From NCBI GenBank assembly GCA_944358825.1, contig CALVSA010000013.1, forward strand, positions 1-34,810: a stretch of 34,810 nucleotides of DNA, written 5' to 3'. The translations under genes and the position numbers were made by a program. Below, one piece after another: positions 24,068-33,026 of the stretch. The notes under the pieces are model-generated. The model saw nothing but the letters and a program-made list of their open reading frames with translations. It was not told where the DNA came from and did no database searches. Source of the stretch: an uncultured Bacilli bacterium. Lineage in GTDB: Bacteria; Bacillota_I; Bacilli_A; RF39; UBA660. Within the stretch, counting starts at the first letter, position 1. Each line of letters starts with the position of its first letter.

Positions 24068-25195
24068 ATGAAAATAAAATATGACCAAAAAATCAAAAAT
24101 CTTGATATATGCGCTGGTGAATTAGCAAAATATTATCAAGATAAAGGTTTACTACTTGTTGGACTTAATGACTCACAAGGGCTAAATATTAATTCTAATT
24201 TCTTAAAAAAAGATTTACTTGATAATCTAGCATCTATTCTAACAACAAACGAATTTAAACCAGATGTAATTAATGCCTTTTCGCTACTTATTAACAAAAC
24301 AGAACACATCAATTATTTATTAAAAGCTAATGTATCGATAGAAGAGATAAAATTAGCTCAACTATATGGTGCAGTCTCAGCTTTTGAAAAAGTTGCTCGA
24401 GATCTTAAAGTCCCAACCAATTTAAGTCGACTTGCTAATGTTTATAAATTAGTCTACAAAGTAAAAGAAAATGATAAAAACATTCATATAACAACTGCTT
24501 TACAAAATGCAGAAGAACCAACAATTATATATTCAAGTGGCACTAATAATTTGATGCGAGAAATAGATAGTGATCCTTTTAGTATAAAAAAACAATATAA
24601 ATTAAAAGATATTTATCCAAACTATTATTATATTCAAAGTAAAGCTAAAGATCCAAAAATATTAACTAAAGTATTTGATGGAATACGTAGTAATTTTGAT
24701 AATTTATTAGCAATTAATAGTAAAAGTGATATTTATACATTAGGAGCGTATATTCCAAAATCATTAGAAAAAGAAGATATGAAAATATTTAGAGATTTAA
24801 TTTATAAATATAATGAAACATTAAATGAAATATGCAAATCATATCAAATAAATTATATAGATACTAATCAAGTCGCAAGTGATCATATCTATAAAGAAAA
24901 TAATTTTCACATCGATAGCTATGGCCACAAAACATTAGCTAATTATATCTTACTTCGCATGTATCAACAAAAAATACTTTTTAAAAAGCCAATAAGAAAT
25001 ATTAAAGAACACAAGTTTATAATAGATAATAAACAAGCTAGTGGAGTATTAGAAAGTATAAGACAAGATGAATTTGAAAGTAGATTAAAATCATTTAAAG
25101 TCGGCGGATATGAAAAAGCTCATCAAATCAAAATTGAAAAAGAACATGCGCAAGAATGTGAAGTTTTTGAAAAAGTTTTAAAAAAAATAAAATAG
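24068..25195 (+). CDS. SGNH-hydrolase-type esterase
   Basis: The 375-residue protein shows the four SGNH blocks in order: LLVGLNDSQGLN near residue 29 (Ser36 as nucleophile), a Gly later, SSGTNNLMRE (the Asn block) and FHIDSYGHKTLANYI (the Asp-x-x-His block). No signal peptide is present, so it acts in the cytoplasm. Compared with classical GDSL enzymes the first block is NDSQ. The substrate may be an acyl or acetyl group on a glycan or lipid. The C-terminal 60 residues are highly charged and helical. It has its own promoter and terminator. Confidence 0.72.
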   Translation: MKIKYDQKIKNLDICAGELAKYYQDKGLLLVGLNDSQGLNINSNFLKKDLLDNLASILTTNEFKPDVINAFSLLINKTEHINYLLKANVSIEEIKLAQLYGAVSAFEKVARDLKVPTNLSRLANVYKLVYKVKENDKNIHITTALQNAEEPTIIYSSGTNNLMREIDSDPFSIKKQYKLKDIYPNYYYIQSKAKDPKILTKVFDGIRSNFDNLLAINSKSDIYTLGAYIPKSLEKEDMKIFRDLIYKYNETLNEICKSYQINYIDTNQVASDHIYKENNFHIDSYGHKTLANYILLRMYQQKILFKKPIRNIKEHKFIIDNKQASGVLESIRQDEFESRLKSFKVGGYEKAHQIKIEKEHAQECEVFEKVLKKIK

Positions 25196-25222
25196 AAAGT
25201 GTGAAAATACACTTTTTATTTT
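25196..25222 (+). terminator. Terminator after the SGNH gene
   Basis: AAAGTGT and ACACTTT pair across GAAAAT, followed by a T-rich tail. Confidence 0.85.
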
Positions 25223-25254
25223 ACTTATATTTACACCTTATATACAAAATAAAC

Positions 25255-25283
25255 TTGACAATAAATATAATTTACAATATGAT
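25255..25283 (+). promoter_or_regulatory. Promoter of the VTT gene
   Basis: TTGACA and TATGAT are 17 bases apart. Confidence 0.8.
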
Positions 25284-25310
25284 TTTATTGGTAATAAAAA
25301 GGAAGATACT

Positions 25311-25880
25311 ATGAAAAAAGAATTTAATTTAGCAAAACTATTTAAAATAATCACAATTATTATTACAATAATACTAGTAATAATTTTAATTTATTTTTTA
25401 CAAACAGGTATTTTTGAAGATCAAACGAGATTAATAAATTATATTAAACAATTTGGTCTTTTTGGTGTCTTACTTTTTATCTTACTACAAGCAATTCAAG
25501 TTATATTTCCAGTTATACCTGGTGGTGCTAGTTGTTTAATTGGTGTCTTATCATTTGGACCTATTTTGGGCTTTATTTATAATTATATTGGCTTAACCTT
25601 AGGCTCCATCCTCGCGTATCTTTTAGCCAAAACATATGGCCTAGCACTAATTAGAAAATTATTTAAAGCACAAACGATAGATAAATATTTAAAATATTTA
25701 AAGACATCAAAATTTAATAAAATATTTTTCTTATGTATATTAATACCTGGTCTACCAGATGATTTATCCTGCTATCTTGCAGGTATTAGTAGTATGAAAT
25801 TACCAACCTTTATTTTTACTATTTTAATTGCCAAACCATTATCTTTATTAATGTATAGTATTTTTATTATTTTAATATAA
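25311..25880 (+). CDS. DedA/TVP38-type membrane protein (VTT domain)
   Basis: The 189-residue protein has about five helices. The domain core is QVIFPVIPGG, then FGPILGFIYNYIGLTLGSILAYLLAKTYG, and PGLPDDLSCYLAG late in the protein, which match the VTT/SNARE-associated family of lipid scramblase-like proteins. It probably moves phospholipids or polyprenyl lipids across the membrane. The superoxide dismutase gene follows after 18 bases. Confidence 0.85.
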   Translation: MKKEFNLAKLFKIITIIITIILVIILIYFLQTGIFEDQTRLINYIKQFGLFGVLLFILLQAIQVIFPVIPGGASCLIGVLSFGPILGFIYNYIGLTLGSILAYLLAKTYGLALIRKLFKAQTIDKYLKYLKTSKFNKIFFLCILIPGLPDDLSCYLAGISSMKLPTFIFTILIAKPLSLLMYSIFIILI

Positions 25881-25898
25881 TTAAAAGGGAGTGATAAC

Positions 25899-26501
25899 AT
25901 GTATGAAAAAATAAAATTAGATTATAATAGCTTAATGCCTTATATCGATGATAAAACTCTAGATCTACACTATAATACACATTATAATAATTATATTAAT
26001 AAATTAAATGAATTATTAGTAAAAAATGATTATAATTATATATATAGTATGGAAGAATTAGTAGATAGAATTGATATGTTTAATTTAGAAGATAGAGGAG
26101 AATTACTATTTAATCTAGGAGGAAGCTTAAATCATGAGTTATATTTTTATACTATGAGTCCAAATAAAAATAATAAACCAATTGGTAATTTAAAAGAAGA
26201 AATTGATAAACAATTTGGCAGTTATGAAAAATTTAGAGAAGAATTTAGAAAAAAAGCCTTAGAATTAAAGGGTAGTGGTTATACATTTTTAGTTTTAAAT
26301 AACAATAAATTACAAATAATAAATACTTCTAATCAGGATACACCACTTTCTTATGGTTTTAAGCCGATATTAACCCTAGATGTATGGGAACATGCTTATT
26401 ATTTAAAACATAATGCAAAACGGAAAGATTATATAAATGATTGGTTTGAAATAGTAGATTATCAAAAGGCTGAAGAAAATTATAATAGATATAAAAAATA
26501 A
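25899..26501 (+). CDS. sodA: Fe/Mn superoxide dismutase
   Basis: The enzyme converts superoxide to oxygen and peroxide. The 200-residue length is normal. Metal ligands are seen in LHYNTHYNNYINKLN (N-terminal His), SLNHELYFY (second His) and LDVWEHAYYL (Asp and His). Some usual aromatic residues near the second His differ: Trp is replaced by Tyr/Phe, so activity and metal choice are uncertain. Start follows AAAAGGGAGTG. The last codons lie in a bidirectional terminator shared with the ferredoxin gene. Confidence 0.9.
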   Translation: MYEKIKLDYNSLMPYIDDKTLDLHYNTHYNNYINKLNELLVKNDYNYIYSMEELVDRIDMFNLEDRGELLFNLGGSLNHELYFYTMSPNKNNKPIGNLKEEIDKQFGSYEKFREEFRKKALELKGSGYTFLVLNNNKLQIINTSNQDTPLSYGFKPILTLDVWEHAYYLKHNAKRKDYINDWFEIVDYQKAEENYNRYKK

Positions 26502-26517
26502 CGAATCTCTCGTTATT
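26497..26517. terminator. Bidirectional terminator between sodA and ferredoxin
   Basis: AATAACGA pairs with TCGTTATT across a five-base loop. A-run and T-run on the two sides serve both strands, and both stop codons lie in the stem. Confidence 0.85.
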
Positions 26518-26704
26518 TTTCTTCATAAATAGCTTGAGTAGGACAAAATTCAATCGCATCCTTAACTGCTTCTTCTAATTCTTTTGGTACATCTTGTTTA
26601 ATAACTTCTGCAACACCTTCATCATTAAAGTCAAATACTTCTGGTGCTAAAGAAGGACAAGAACCACAAGATATACATTTTTCTTGATTGATTTTAACTT
26701 TCAT
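26513..26704 (-). CDS. Single-cluster 4Fe-4S ferredoxin
   Basis: The 63-residue protein has CISCGSC (residues 10-16) and a later CPTQAI (near 54) in the spacing of a one-cluster ferredoxin: three Cys in the first motif and one in the second. Five acidic residues near the middle make the protein acidic, as is usual for electron carriers. It ends in the terminator shared with sodA. Start follows AGAGGTATAAA. Confidence 0.92.
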   Translation of the reverse strand: MKVKINQEKCISCGSCPSLAPEVFDFNDEGVAEVIKQDVPKELEEAVKDAIEFCPTQAIYEEK

Positions 26705-26725
26705 TTTATACCTCTTTTCTATTTA

Positions 26726-26754
26726 ATTATAAATATAAATTATAAAAAAATCAA
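26726..26754 (-). promoter_or_regulatory. Ferredoxin promoter
   Basis: On the minus strand TTGATT and TATAAT are 17 bases apart. Confidence 0.7.
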
Positions 26755-26814
26755 TAAAAATCTTTAAATAAATACAAAAATATGTTATTATTATATTAGT
26801 AAAGGGTGTTAGAT

Positions 26815-27600
26815 ATGAATAGTAGAATGGAAAAATATTACAATGATGAACATCAAGAATATAGTCGTAGTAAAAGAAATTCTAATTTATACAAAGAAGT
26901 ATACGGTAGCTATTCACAGTTTGAACATTTACCAGTATCTGATAATGTTAGTGAAATAGACGCTGAAAAATTAAAAGAAATTGTAACTAGTAGAGAAGAA
27001 TATCATAAAAAAAGAAATGAACAAGTAGAAAGTAAAGAAGAACCAATAAAAAGATATGAAGAAAATAAAATATATGATATTAACGAATTAATAGAAAAAG
27101 CAAGAAAATCAAAACCAAGAGTAACAGAAGAAAAAAAAGAACATATAGAAAGTTATAATTTCTTAAAAACATTAGAATCTAATGAACTATTAAAAAGTCA
27201 AATAAAAGAAGCAGTAAAAGAAGAAACACCAAAAATAGAAAATACAAATATATCAAATACAAATATAATTACTGATAATTTGCAAAAAACAAATACCTTA
27301 TCACTAGAAATATTATCAGATTTAAAACCAACCGGAGATACTGTAGTAATGGAACCAGTAGCAAATACTATGAAAAATAATACTAGTGATATTCCAATTG
27401 AAGAAAGTGTAAAAAAAGAAGAAGAGGATAAAGCATTCTACAGTGGTTCATATAAATTTTCAAAAAAAGATTTCTTTGATGACGATTTCCAAGAAACTAA
27501 AAAAGGTAGTTCCTTTGCTAAAGCATTAATAATAATAGTTGTCTTATCAATATGTATAACAGGAATATATTTCTTAATAGACTTTTTAGGATCAAGATAG
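26815..27600 (+). CDS. Acidic tail-anchored membrane protein of unknown function
   Basis: The 261-residue protein is highly charged and Asn/Glu/Lys-rich, with no signal peptide, and ends in one membrane helix (about 236-258) followed by a few residues. It would lie in the cytoplasm, held by its C-terminus. The N-terminal part has repeated Tyr/Lys segments (KEVYGSYSQFEHLP). It is upstream of sepF and divIVA but separated from them by a terminator and the surface protein gene. The ATG at 26815 follows AAAGGGTG; an in-frame GTG nine bases earlier lies in that site. Confidence 0.6.
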   Translation: MNSRMEKYYNDEHQEYSRSKRNSNLYKEVYGSYSQFEHLPVSDNVSEIDAEKLKEIVTSREEYHKKRNEQVESKEEPIKRYEENKIYDINELIEKARKSKPRVTEEKKEHIESYNFLKTLESNELLKSQIKEAVKEETPKIENTNISNTNIITDNLQKTNTLSLEILSDLKPTGDTVVMEPVANTMKNNTSDIPIEESVKKEEEDKAFYSGSYKFSKKDFFDDDFQETKKGSSFAKALIIIVVLSICITGIYFLIDFLGSR

Positions 27601-27610
27601 AGGTGTAATA

Positions 27611-27664
27611 ATGAAAATAAATATGTTAACTATAAGTAAATATGGGGGTCAAATTTATTATTAA
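27611..27664 (+). CDS. Possible 17-residue peptide or gene remnant
   Basis: AGGTG precedes an ATG that opens MKINMLTISKYGGQIYY, stop. In the next frame the coding-like run LLNKKEIIINISKKQNEIL follows, so this may be a frameshifted remnant rather than a peptide gene. Confidence 0.3.
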   Translation: MKINMLTISKYGGQIYY

Positions 27665-27693
27665 ATAAAAAAGAAATAATAATAAATATAAGT

Positions 27694-27742
27694 AAAAAAC
27701 AGAATGAAATTCTAAATTTTAGAATCTTTTTCTGTTTTTTAT
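27694..27742 (+). terminator. Long terminator before the surface protein
   Basis: AAAAAACAGA pairs with TCTGTTTTTT, with an inner ATTCTAAA/TTTAGAAT stem. Confidence 0.8.
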
Positions 27743-27750
27743 TATCTGCT

Positions 27751-27764
27751 AGGGGGAAAACCCT
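27751..27764 (+). promoter_or_regulatory. Hairpin over the ribosome site
   Basis: AGGG and CCCT pair around GGAAAA, placing the AGGGGG ribosome site of the next gene in the stem and loop. It may lower or switch translation. Confidence 0.4.
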
Positions 27765-28655
27765 ATGAAGAAAAGTTATTTAATATTATTAATAGTTATA
27801 GGTTTATTTACGTTAGCTTTATATTCAACATATGCAATGTTTACAATGAGCGTAGAAACTGATGATTTTGTAAACTTATCAGCATCATCTCTCCCTACAG
27901 AAACTCAAATACTAGAATATGAAAGAATTACTATAAATGCCAAAGACACAAAGATAATTGATTTTAATATAAGTAATAATACAACTAGTAATTTATATTA
28001 TGGAGCATGGTATGAAATGGTAGAACCAACTTCTATTAATGATAATATAATAATAGCTAAATACGTTGATAGTGAGAGTGAAACATTTGGTTCTATTGAT
28101 GCAAGTAGTAAAAAGAAAGTAACTTTAGCAGTAAGTAATAATACAGATAGTAGTATTATTATAAATATAGGAGTAGCTTATAGTGAGACTTCTAGTTTAA
28201 ATTTACCTACTAATAGGAATTTAATAACAGATGTTTATACACCTAATTTAGATAGTAGTGGTGCAAATGCTCCAAAATTAGTAGATAATATGATACCAGT
28301 AATGTATAATGAAAAAACTCTAGTAAAAGCAGATAGCAAAAATAGTGATGAAACAACTAAATATATAGATACATATGCAATGGGAATATATGACTATGCT
28401 CAATCAGCAATGAATAGAGCAAGATTAGGCGATGCAACAGGAGAAGTAATGTCAACAGCAAGTAGATATGGTGGATGGTATAATGATTACGCGACATTTG
28501 TTAATTATGATCCAATGCCAGACATGCATTTGTCTTGGTTTTATCGCGGTGGCTTATATTCCGATGGCTCCAACGCGGGGGTGTTCTACTTCAGTAGCTA
28601 CCATGGCAATACGGGCCTTGACTACTCAACTCGTGCGACTTTGCTTGCTTTCTAA
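27765..28655 (+). CDS. Surface protein with lectin-fold-like C-terminus, candidate DGR target
   Basis: The 296-residue protein has an N-terminal membrane segment (about 4-26), a beta-rich stalk (about 30-165) and a C-terminal region starting near APKLVDNMIPVMYNE. The last 39 residues read WFYRGGLYSDGSNAGVFYFS and on to STRATLLAF, the pattern of C-type-lectin/formylglycine-enzyme folds used by diversity-generating retroelements. From about 28541 the DNA changes to roughly half G+C by hand count, unlike the AT-rich rest, and many codons end in C (TCC, AAC, TTC, TAC, AGC, GGC, GAC), as variable regions templated by AAC codons do. No reverse transcriptase or template lies in the window. It could instead be a transferred segment or a tail-fibre-like domain. 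Confidence 0.55.
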   Translation: MKKSYLILLIVIGLFTLALYSTYAMFTMSVETDDFVNLSASSLPTETQILEYERITINAKDTKIIDFNISNNTTSNLYYGAWYEMVEPTSINDNIIIAKYVDSESETFGSIDASSKKKVTLAVSNNTDSSIIINIGVAYSETSSLNLPTNRNLITDVYTPNLDSSGANAPKLVDNMIPVMYNEKTLVKADSKNSDETTKYIDTYAMGIYDYAQSAMNRARLGDATGEVMSTASRYGGWYNDYATFVNYDPMPDMHLSWFYRGGLYSDGSNAGVFYFSSYHGNTGLDYSTRATLLAF

Positions 28656-28677
28656 AACTTGTAAATCATTAAATAAT

Positions 28678-28710
28678 CTATAAAGTTATAAATATACTTT
28701 ATAGTTTTTT
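28678..28710 (+). terminator. Terminator after the surface protein
   Basis: CTATAAAGT pairs with ACTTTATAG, followed by six T. Confidence 0.85.
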
Positions 28711-28768
28711 ATTACATTTTATATCACTTCTTGCTTTACAACTTTATTTAAAAAAATAAATAAAACAA

Positions 28769-28797
28769 TTGTATTTTTTATTAAACTGTGATAAAAT
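28769..28797 (+). promoter_or_regulatory. Promoter of sepF-divIVA
   Basis: TTGTAT and TAAAAT are 17 bases apart. Confidence 0.6.
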
Positions 28798-28827
28798 TGT
28801 TTTATAAAAATAGATAGGAGGTTAACT

Positions 28828-29211
28828 ATGGCATTAAATAAATTTAAAAAAATGTTAACTGATGAAGTCGAAGATACAGAAGAAGAATACTATGAAGAAG
28901 ATAAAAATAATACAAATGATGGTGGTAAAATGATATTATTAGAACCTCGAGCTTATTCAGAAAGTCAACAAATAGCCGATCACTTAAAAAAGAAAAATAC
29001 AGTAGTTGTTAATATGAAAAGAGTAACTGCTGATCAAGCAAAAAGAATAGTTGATTTTTTAAGCGGAACAGTTTATGCAATTGGTGGAGACTTACAAAAA
29101 ATAGGCGCTGGCATTTTCTTATGTACACCAAAAAATGTTAATGTAGAAGGTTCAATTACTGATGAAGATGATAAAAGTAAAAAGAAAAATGATATAGAAT
29201 TAGATTGGTAG
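28828..29211 (+). CDS. sepF: Cell division protein SepF
   Basis: SepF ties FtsZ polymers to the membrane at the septum. The 127-residue protein has an N-terminal amphipathic start ([10 protein letters not shown]), an acidic linker and the SepF domain [43 protein letters not shown], then [22 protein letters not shown]. The length is a little short but the domain is complete. Start follows TAGGAGG. divIVA follows after 17 bases, the order known in many Firmicutes. Confidence 0.95.
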   Translation: MALNKFKKMLTDEVEDTEEEYYEEDKNNTNDGGKMILLEPRAYSESQQIADHLKKKNTVVVNMKRVTADQAKRIVDFLSGTVYAIGGDLQKIGAGIFLCTPKNVNVEGSITDEDDKSKKKNDIELDW

Positions 29212-29228
29212 TAATAAAGGGTGATACT

Positions 29229-29657
29229 ATGAAAAGGTTTTCTGTTGTAGAAAATGGCTATGATATTAATGAAGTAAATAGATTTATCGATGTTGTTATA
29301 AAAAGATTAGAACAACTAGATAATGAAGCTAAAGAATATAGGGAAAAATTAGAAGATGCAAATAAAAAACTAAATGAAAAAAAACTAGAAGAAGATAAAA
29401 TAAATAAAGCTTTATTTGCTATTCAGGAGACTACTGATCGCCTAAAGAATTTAGCTAAACAAGAAGCTGATATGATAATTGAAGATGCAAGAAGAAATGC
29501 TAATGCGATAATTCATGAATCATTATTAGAAGCAAGCCAAAAACAAAAAGAAACAATGCAAATGCAAAAAAATATCACAGTCTATAAAGCTAGAGTAAAA
29601 TCTTTACTAGAATCACAATTAAAAATTATCGAAGATTTAGATAAAGTTGAATTATAA
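29229..29657 (+). CDS. divIVA: DivIVA-type cell pole/septum protein
   Basis: The 142-residue protein starts MKRFSVVENGYDINEVNRFIDVVIKRL, the DivIVA membrane-curvature domain, and then forms a long coiled coil to the end. It is shorter at the N-terminus than B. subtilis DivIVA, lacking the usual first helix before the GYD motif. The ATG at 29229 has AAAGGGTGATACT before it and is preferred over the in-frame start 24 bases upstream, which overlaps the end of sepF. It guides the site of division or wall growth. Confidence 0.85.
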   Translation: MKRFSVVENGYDINEVNRFIDVVIKRLEQLDNEAKEYREKLEDANKKLNEKKLEEDKINKALFAIQETTDRLKNLAKQEADMIIEDARRNANAIIHESLLEASQKQKETMQMQKNITVYKARVKSLLESQLKIIEDLDKVEL

Positions 29658-29659
29658 AC

Positions 29660-29688
29660 TTGACAATCAACATATAATTTAATATAAT
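29660..29688 (+). promoter_or_regulatory. ileS promoter
   Basis: TTGACA and TATAAT are 17 bases apart, right after the divIVA stop. Confidence 0.88.
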
Positions 29689-29694
29689 ATAAAA

Positions 29695-29915
29695 CAATTC
29701 AAAACAAATGCGGAAGACGGTATAATTAATTATTTTAAAGAGAGTTTGTGGTTGGTGTAAACAAATAAATAATAATTATATAGATCACTTCTAATGTGCT
29801 TTTTTGAAATTAGTAGAAAAAGCCGGCTTTAAGCCGTTATCAAATGAGTGCACTTTTAGTGAAGTAAGGTGGTACCGCGGTTTTTTCGTCCTTATATTTT
29901 ATATAAGGATTTTTA
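29695..29915 (+). promoter_or_regulatory. T-box leader of ileS
   Basis: T-box leaders bind uncharged tRNA and allow read-through when the amino acid is short. The core AAGGTGGTACCGCGG is at 29866-29880, followed by the terminator stem TCCTTATAT/ATATAAGGA (29889-29909) and T-tract. Stem I spans the first part, and ATC at 29784-29786 is a candidate specifier codon for isoleucine; I did not fold the leader to prove it. Confidence 0.92.
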
Positions 29916-29933
29916 TTTTGCAAGGAGGAAATT

Positions 29934-32900
29934 ATGAGAGAATTTAGAGAATTAAGCAAAGAGAAATTTGAAGACAATGAAAAAAAATATATCGATTTTT
30001 GGAATGAAATAGATATATTAAATAAATCAATTGAAAAAGGAAAAAATTATTGGGTCTTCTATGATGGACCAGCATTTGCTAATGGATTTCCAGGATTACA
30101 TCATATGGTTGCTAAAAACTTAAAAGATATAGTATGTAAATATCAAACCATGAAAGGTAATAAAGTAATAAGAAAAATAGGATGGGATACTCATGGATTA
30201 CCTATTGAAAATCATGTAGAGAAAAAATTAGGATTTAAAGCTAAAAAAGACATTGAAGCCTATGGAATTGAAAAATTTAATCAAGAATGCCGAAATAGTG
30301 TCCGTGAAAATGAACAAGCATTTACTGATTTAACCCATAAAATGGGCCAATTTATCGATACTGAAAATCCATATTTAACTTATAAAAACGAATATATAGA
30401 AACAGAATGGTGGATATTAAAAGAATTCTATAAACAAGGATATTTTTATGAAGGAACAAAAGTAACTCCATATTGTCCAAGATGTGGAACAGGGCTTGCA
30501 TCTCACGAAGTTGCTCAAGGTTATAAAAGCGTTGATGTAAATACTGTAATAGTACCTTTTAAATTAAAAGATAAAGATGAATATTTTTTGGTATGGACAA
30601 CAACTCCATGGACCTTATTAGCAAACGTTGCTTTATGTGTAAATCCCAATGAAGAATATGTTAAAGTATCTTCTTTAGGACATAAATTTATACTAGCTAA
30701 AGCGCTAAAAGATAAAGTAGTCGGAGAAGAAGCAGAAATAATTGAAACATTTAAAGGAAAAGATTTAGAATATACTAAATATGAACAACTATTACCATTT
30801 ATAAAAGTAGAAGGAAATTCTTTCTTTGTAACATGTGATGATTATGTTAGTATGGAAGATGGAACGGGAATAGTACATATGGCTCCAGCTTTTGGTGAAG
30901 ATGATTCACGTGTTGGTAAAAAATATGAATTAGCGTACGTAAATCCTGTTGGTCTAGATGGAACATACAAAGAAGGACCATGGAAAAATACATTAGTATT
31001 TGATGCTGATTTAGATATAATTAAATATTTAAAACAAGAAGATAAATTATTTAAAAAACAAAAAATAACCCACGATTATCCACATTGCTGGAGATGTGAT
31101 TCACCACTTATATATTATACAATGCCAAGCTATTACATAGCGGTTTCTAAATTCAAAGATAAATTAGTAGAAGCTAATAGTAAAGTTAATTGGCACCCTG
31201 ATTACGTTGGAACAAAAAGATTTAATAATTGGCTAATGAATGCCAAAGACTGGGCTATTTCTCGTACCAGATATTGGGGAGCTCCAATTCCATATTATAA
31301 ATGTGAATGTGGACATAATGAGATGATTGGTTCAATTTCAGAATTAAAAGAAAAAGCAACTACTAAAATAGATGATAATTTAGATTTGCATAAACCATAT
31401 ATAGATAATATATATCTAAAATGTCCAAAATGTGGTAAAGATATGAAAAGAATCCCTGATGTACTTGATTGTTGGTTTGATTCAGGTAGTATGCCATTTG
31501 CCCAATATCATTATCCATTTGAAAACAAAGAATTATGGGAACATCAATTTCCTGCAGACTTCATATGTGAAGGTATTGATCAAACAAGAGGATGGTTTTA
31601 TACTTTATTAGTAATTTCAACTTTTCTAAAAGGCTGTGCTCCATATAAAAATGTTTTAGTAAACGACTTATTATTAGATGCAGAAGGCAAGAAAATGAGT
31701 AAATCTAGAGGTAATATAGTAGAACCATTTACAACAATGAAAGAATATGGAGCAGATACAGTAAGATTTTATCTACCTTATATTTCTCCAGTATGGACTC
31801 CATTAAAATTTGATATTAATGGTTTAAAAGAAGTATACTCTAAATTCTTCAATCCTCTTAAAAACACTTATACATTCTTTGTAACTTATGCAAATATTGA
31901 TAAAATAGATACTAATATGTTTGATGTAGAATATGATAATTTAGAAGAAATAGATAAATGGTTATTATCTAAATATAATAAATTATTAAAACAAGTAACT
32001 AATTATTATGATAGTTATGATTTAAACAAAGTAGCAAGAATTTTAACTAACTTTGTTAGTGAAGATTTATCTAATTGGTACATTAGAAGAAATAGAGATC
32101 GTTTCTGGGCAAGTAATTTAGATAATTCTAAAAAAAGTGTGTATCAAACTACTTACCAAGTACTAGTGGGACTTTCTCAAATAATCGCGCCAATTACGCC
32201 TTTTATAAGTGAGGAAATGTATAAAAATCTAACTAATGAGACTTCAGTTCATTTGAGTGATTTTCCAAAATATGATGAGAATTTAATAAATGATAAATTA
32301 GAAGAAAAAATGGATTTAGTAAGAGATTTAATAAGTATTGGTAGAAATGTTAGAGAAGAAGTTAAAATTAAAGTTAGACAACCAATTAGTGAGGTAATTA
32401 TTGATAAAAAATATAAAGAAATAATAGGAAATTTAGAATTATTAATAAAAGAAGAATTAAATGTAAAAAATGTCATTTATGAAGATAAATTAGATAAATA
32501 TATGAATATTGAATATAAACCAAATTATAAATTAACTGGTAAAATATTTGGAGCAAATATGAAAGATTTTGCAAATTATTTAGCAAATATAAATACTAAA
32601 GATATAGAAAAGTTAAATGATAATAAATTACAAATTAATATTAATAATACAACTTATGATATAACAAAAGAAATGGTAGATGTAAAAATATCTTCTAAAG
32701 AAGGTTATGATGTTGCTACTAATAATAATTTATTCATTGTTCTAAATACTAATTTAACTAAAGAGTTAATAAATGAAGGATTAGCACGTGAAACAATATC
32801 TAAAATACAAAACTTAAGAAAAACAAGTGGTTTTGATATTGAAAATAGAATAAATATCTATATGAATGCTAGTGATGAATATCAAAATGATATAAAAGAT

Positions 32901-33026
32901 TATCTTGAATTTATTAAAGATGAAACATTATGTATAAATTTAGTATTTGATAATAAAATTAGTGAAAATAAATTAAATATAAATGAATATGAAGTATATA
33001 TAAAAATAGTAAAGAATGAAAAATAA
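29934..33026 (+). CDS. ileS: Isoleucyl-tRNA synthetase, type 2
   Basis: The enzyme charges tRNA-Ile. The 1030-residue length and motifs fit the eukaryote-like IleRS2 group: FYDGPAFANGFPGLHHM carries the first signature, IGWDTHGLPIE follows, WTTTPWTLLANVAL belongs to the editing domain, and KKMSKSRGNIVEP is the second signature. The first signature reads GLHH instead of HxGH, with His and Gly in swapped places. Zinc-type cysteine pairs CPRCG and CPKCG are present. The C-terminal part has the anticodon-binding domain. Expression is under T-box control. Start follows AAGGAGG. Confidence 0.95.
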   Translation: MREFRELSKEKFEDNEKKYIDFWNEIDILNKSIEKGKNYWVFYDGPAFANGFPGLHHMVAKNLKDIVCKYQTMKGNKVIRKIGWDTHGLPIENHVEKKLGFKAKKDIEAYGIEKFNQECRNSVRENEQAFTDLTHKMGQFIDTENPYLTYKNEYIETEWWILKEFYKQGYFYEGTKVTPYCPRCGTGLASHEVAQGYKSVDVNTVIVPFKLKDKDEYFLVWTTTPWTLLANVALCVNPNEEYVKVSSLGHKFILAKALKDKVVGEEAEIIETFKGKDLEYTKYEQLLPFIKVEGNSFFVTCDDYVSMEDGTGIVHMAPAFGEDDSRVGKKYELAYVNPVGLDGTYKEGPWKNTLVFDADLDIIKYLKQEDKLFKKQKITHDYPHCWRCDSPLIYYTMPSYYIAVSKFKDKLVEANSKVNWHPDYVGTKRFNNWLMNAKDWAISRTRYWGAPIPYYKCECGHNEMIGSISELKEKATTKIDDNLDLHKPYIDNIYLKCPKCGKDMKRIPDVLDCWFDSGSMPFAQYHYPFENKELWEHQFPADFICEGIDQTRGWFYTLLVISTFLKGCAPYKNVLVNDLLLDAEGKKMSKSRGNIVEPFTTMKEYGADTVRFYLPYISPVWTPLKFDINGLKEVYSKFFNPLKNTYTFFVTYANIDKIDTNMFDVEYDNLEEIDKWLLSKYNKLLKQVTNYYDSYDLNKVARILTNFVSEDLSNWYIRRNRDRFWASNLDNSKKSVYQTTYQVLVGLSQIIAPITPFISEEMYKNLTNETSVHLSDFPKYDENLINDKLEEKMDLVRDLISIGRNVREEVKIKVRQPISEVIIDKKYKEIIGNLELLIKEELNVKNVIYEDKLDKYMNIEYKPNYKLTGKIFGANMKDFANYLANINTKDIEKLNDNKLQININNTTYDITKEMVDVKISSKEGYDVATNNNLFIVLNTNLTKELINEGLARETISKIQNLRKTSGFDIENRINIYMNASDEYQNDIKDYLEFIKDETLCINLVFDNKISENKLNINEYEVYIKIVKNEK

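Noticed and set aside
28468..28683. Second open frame over the GC-rich tail of the surface protein
   Set aside because: It exists because the GC-rich segment has few stops; the main frame continues the surface protein to a natural end.
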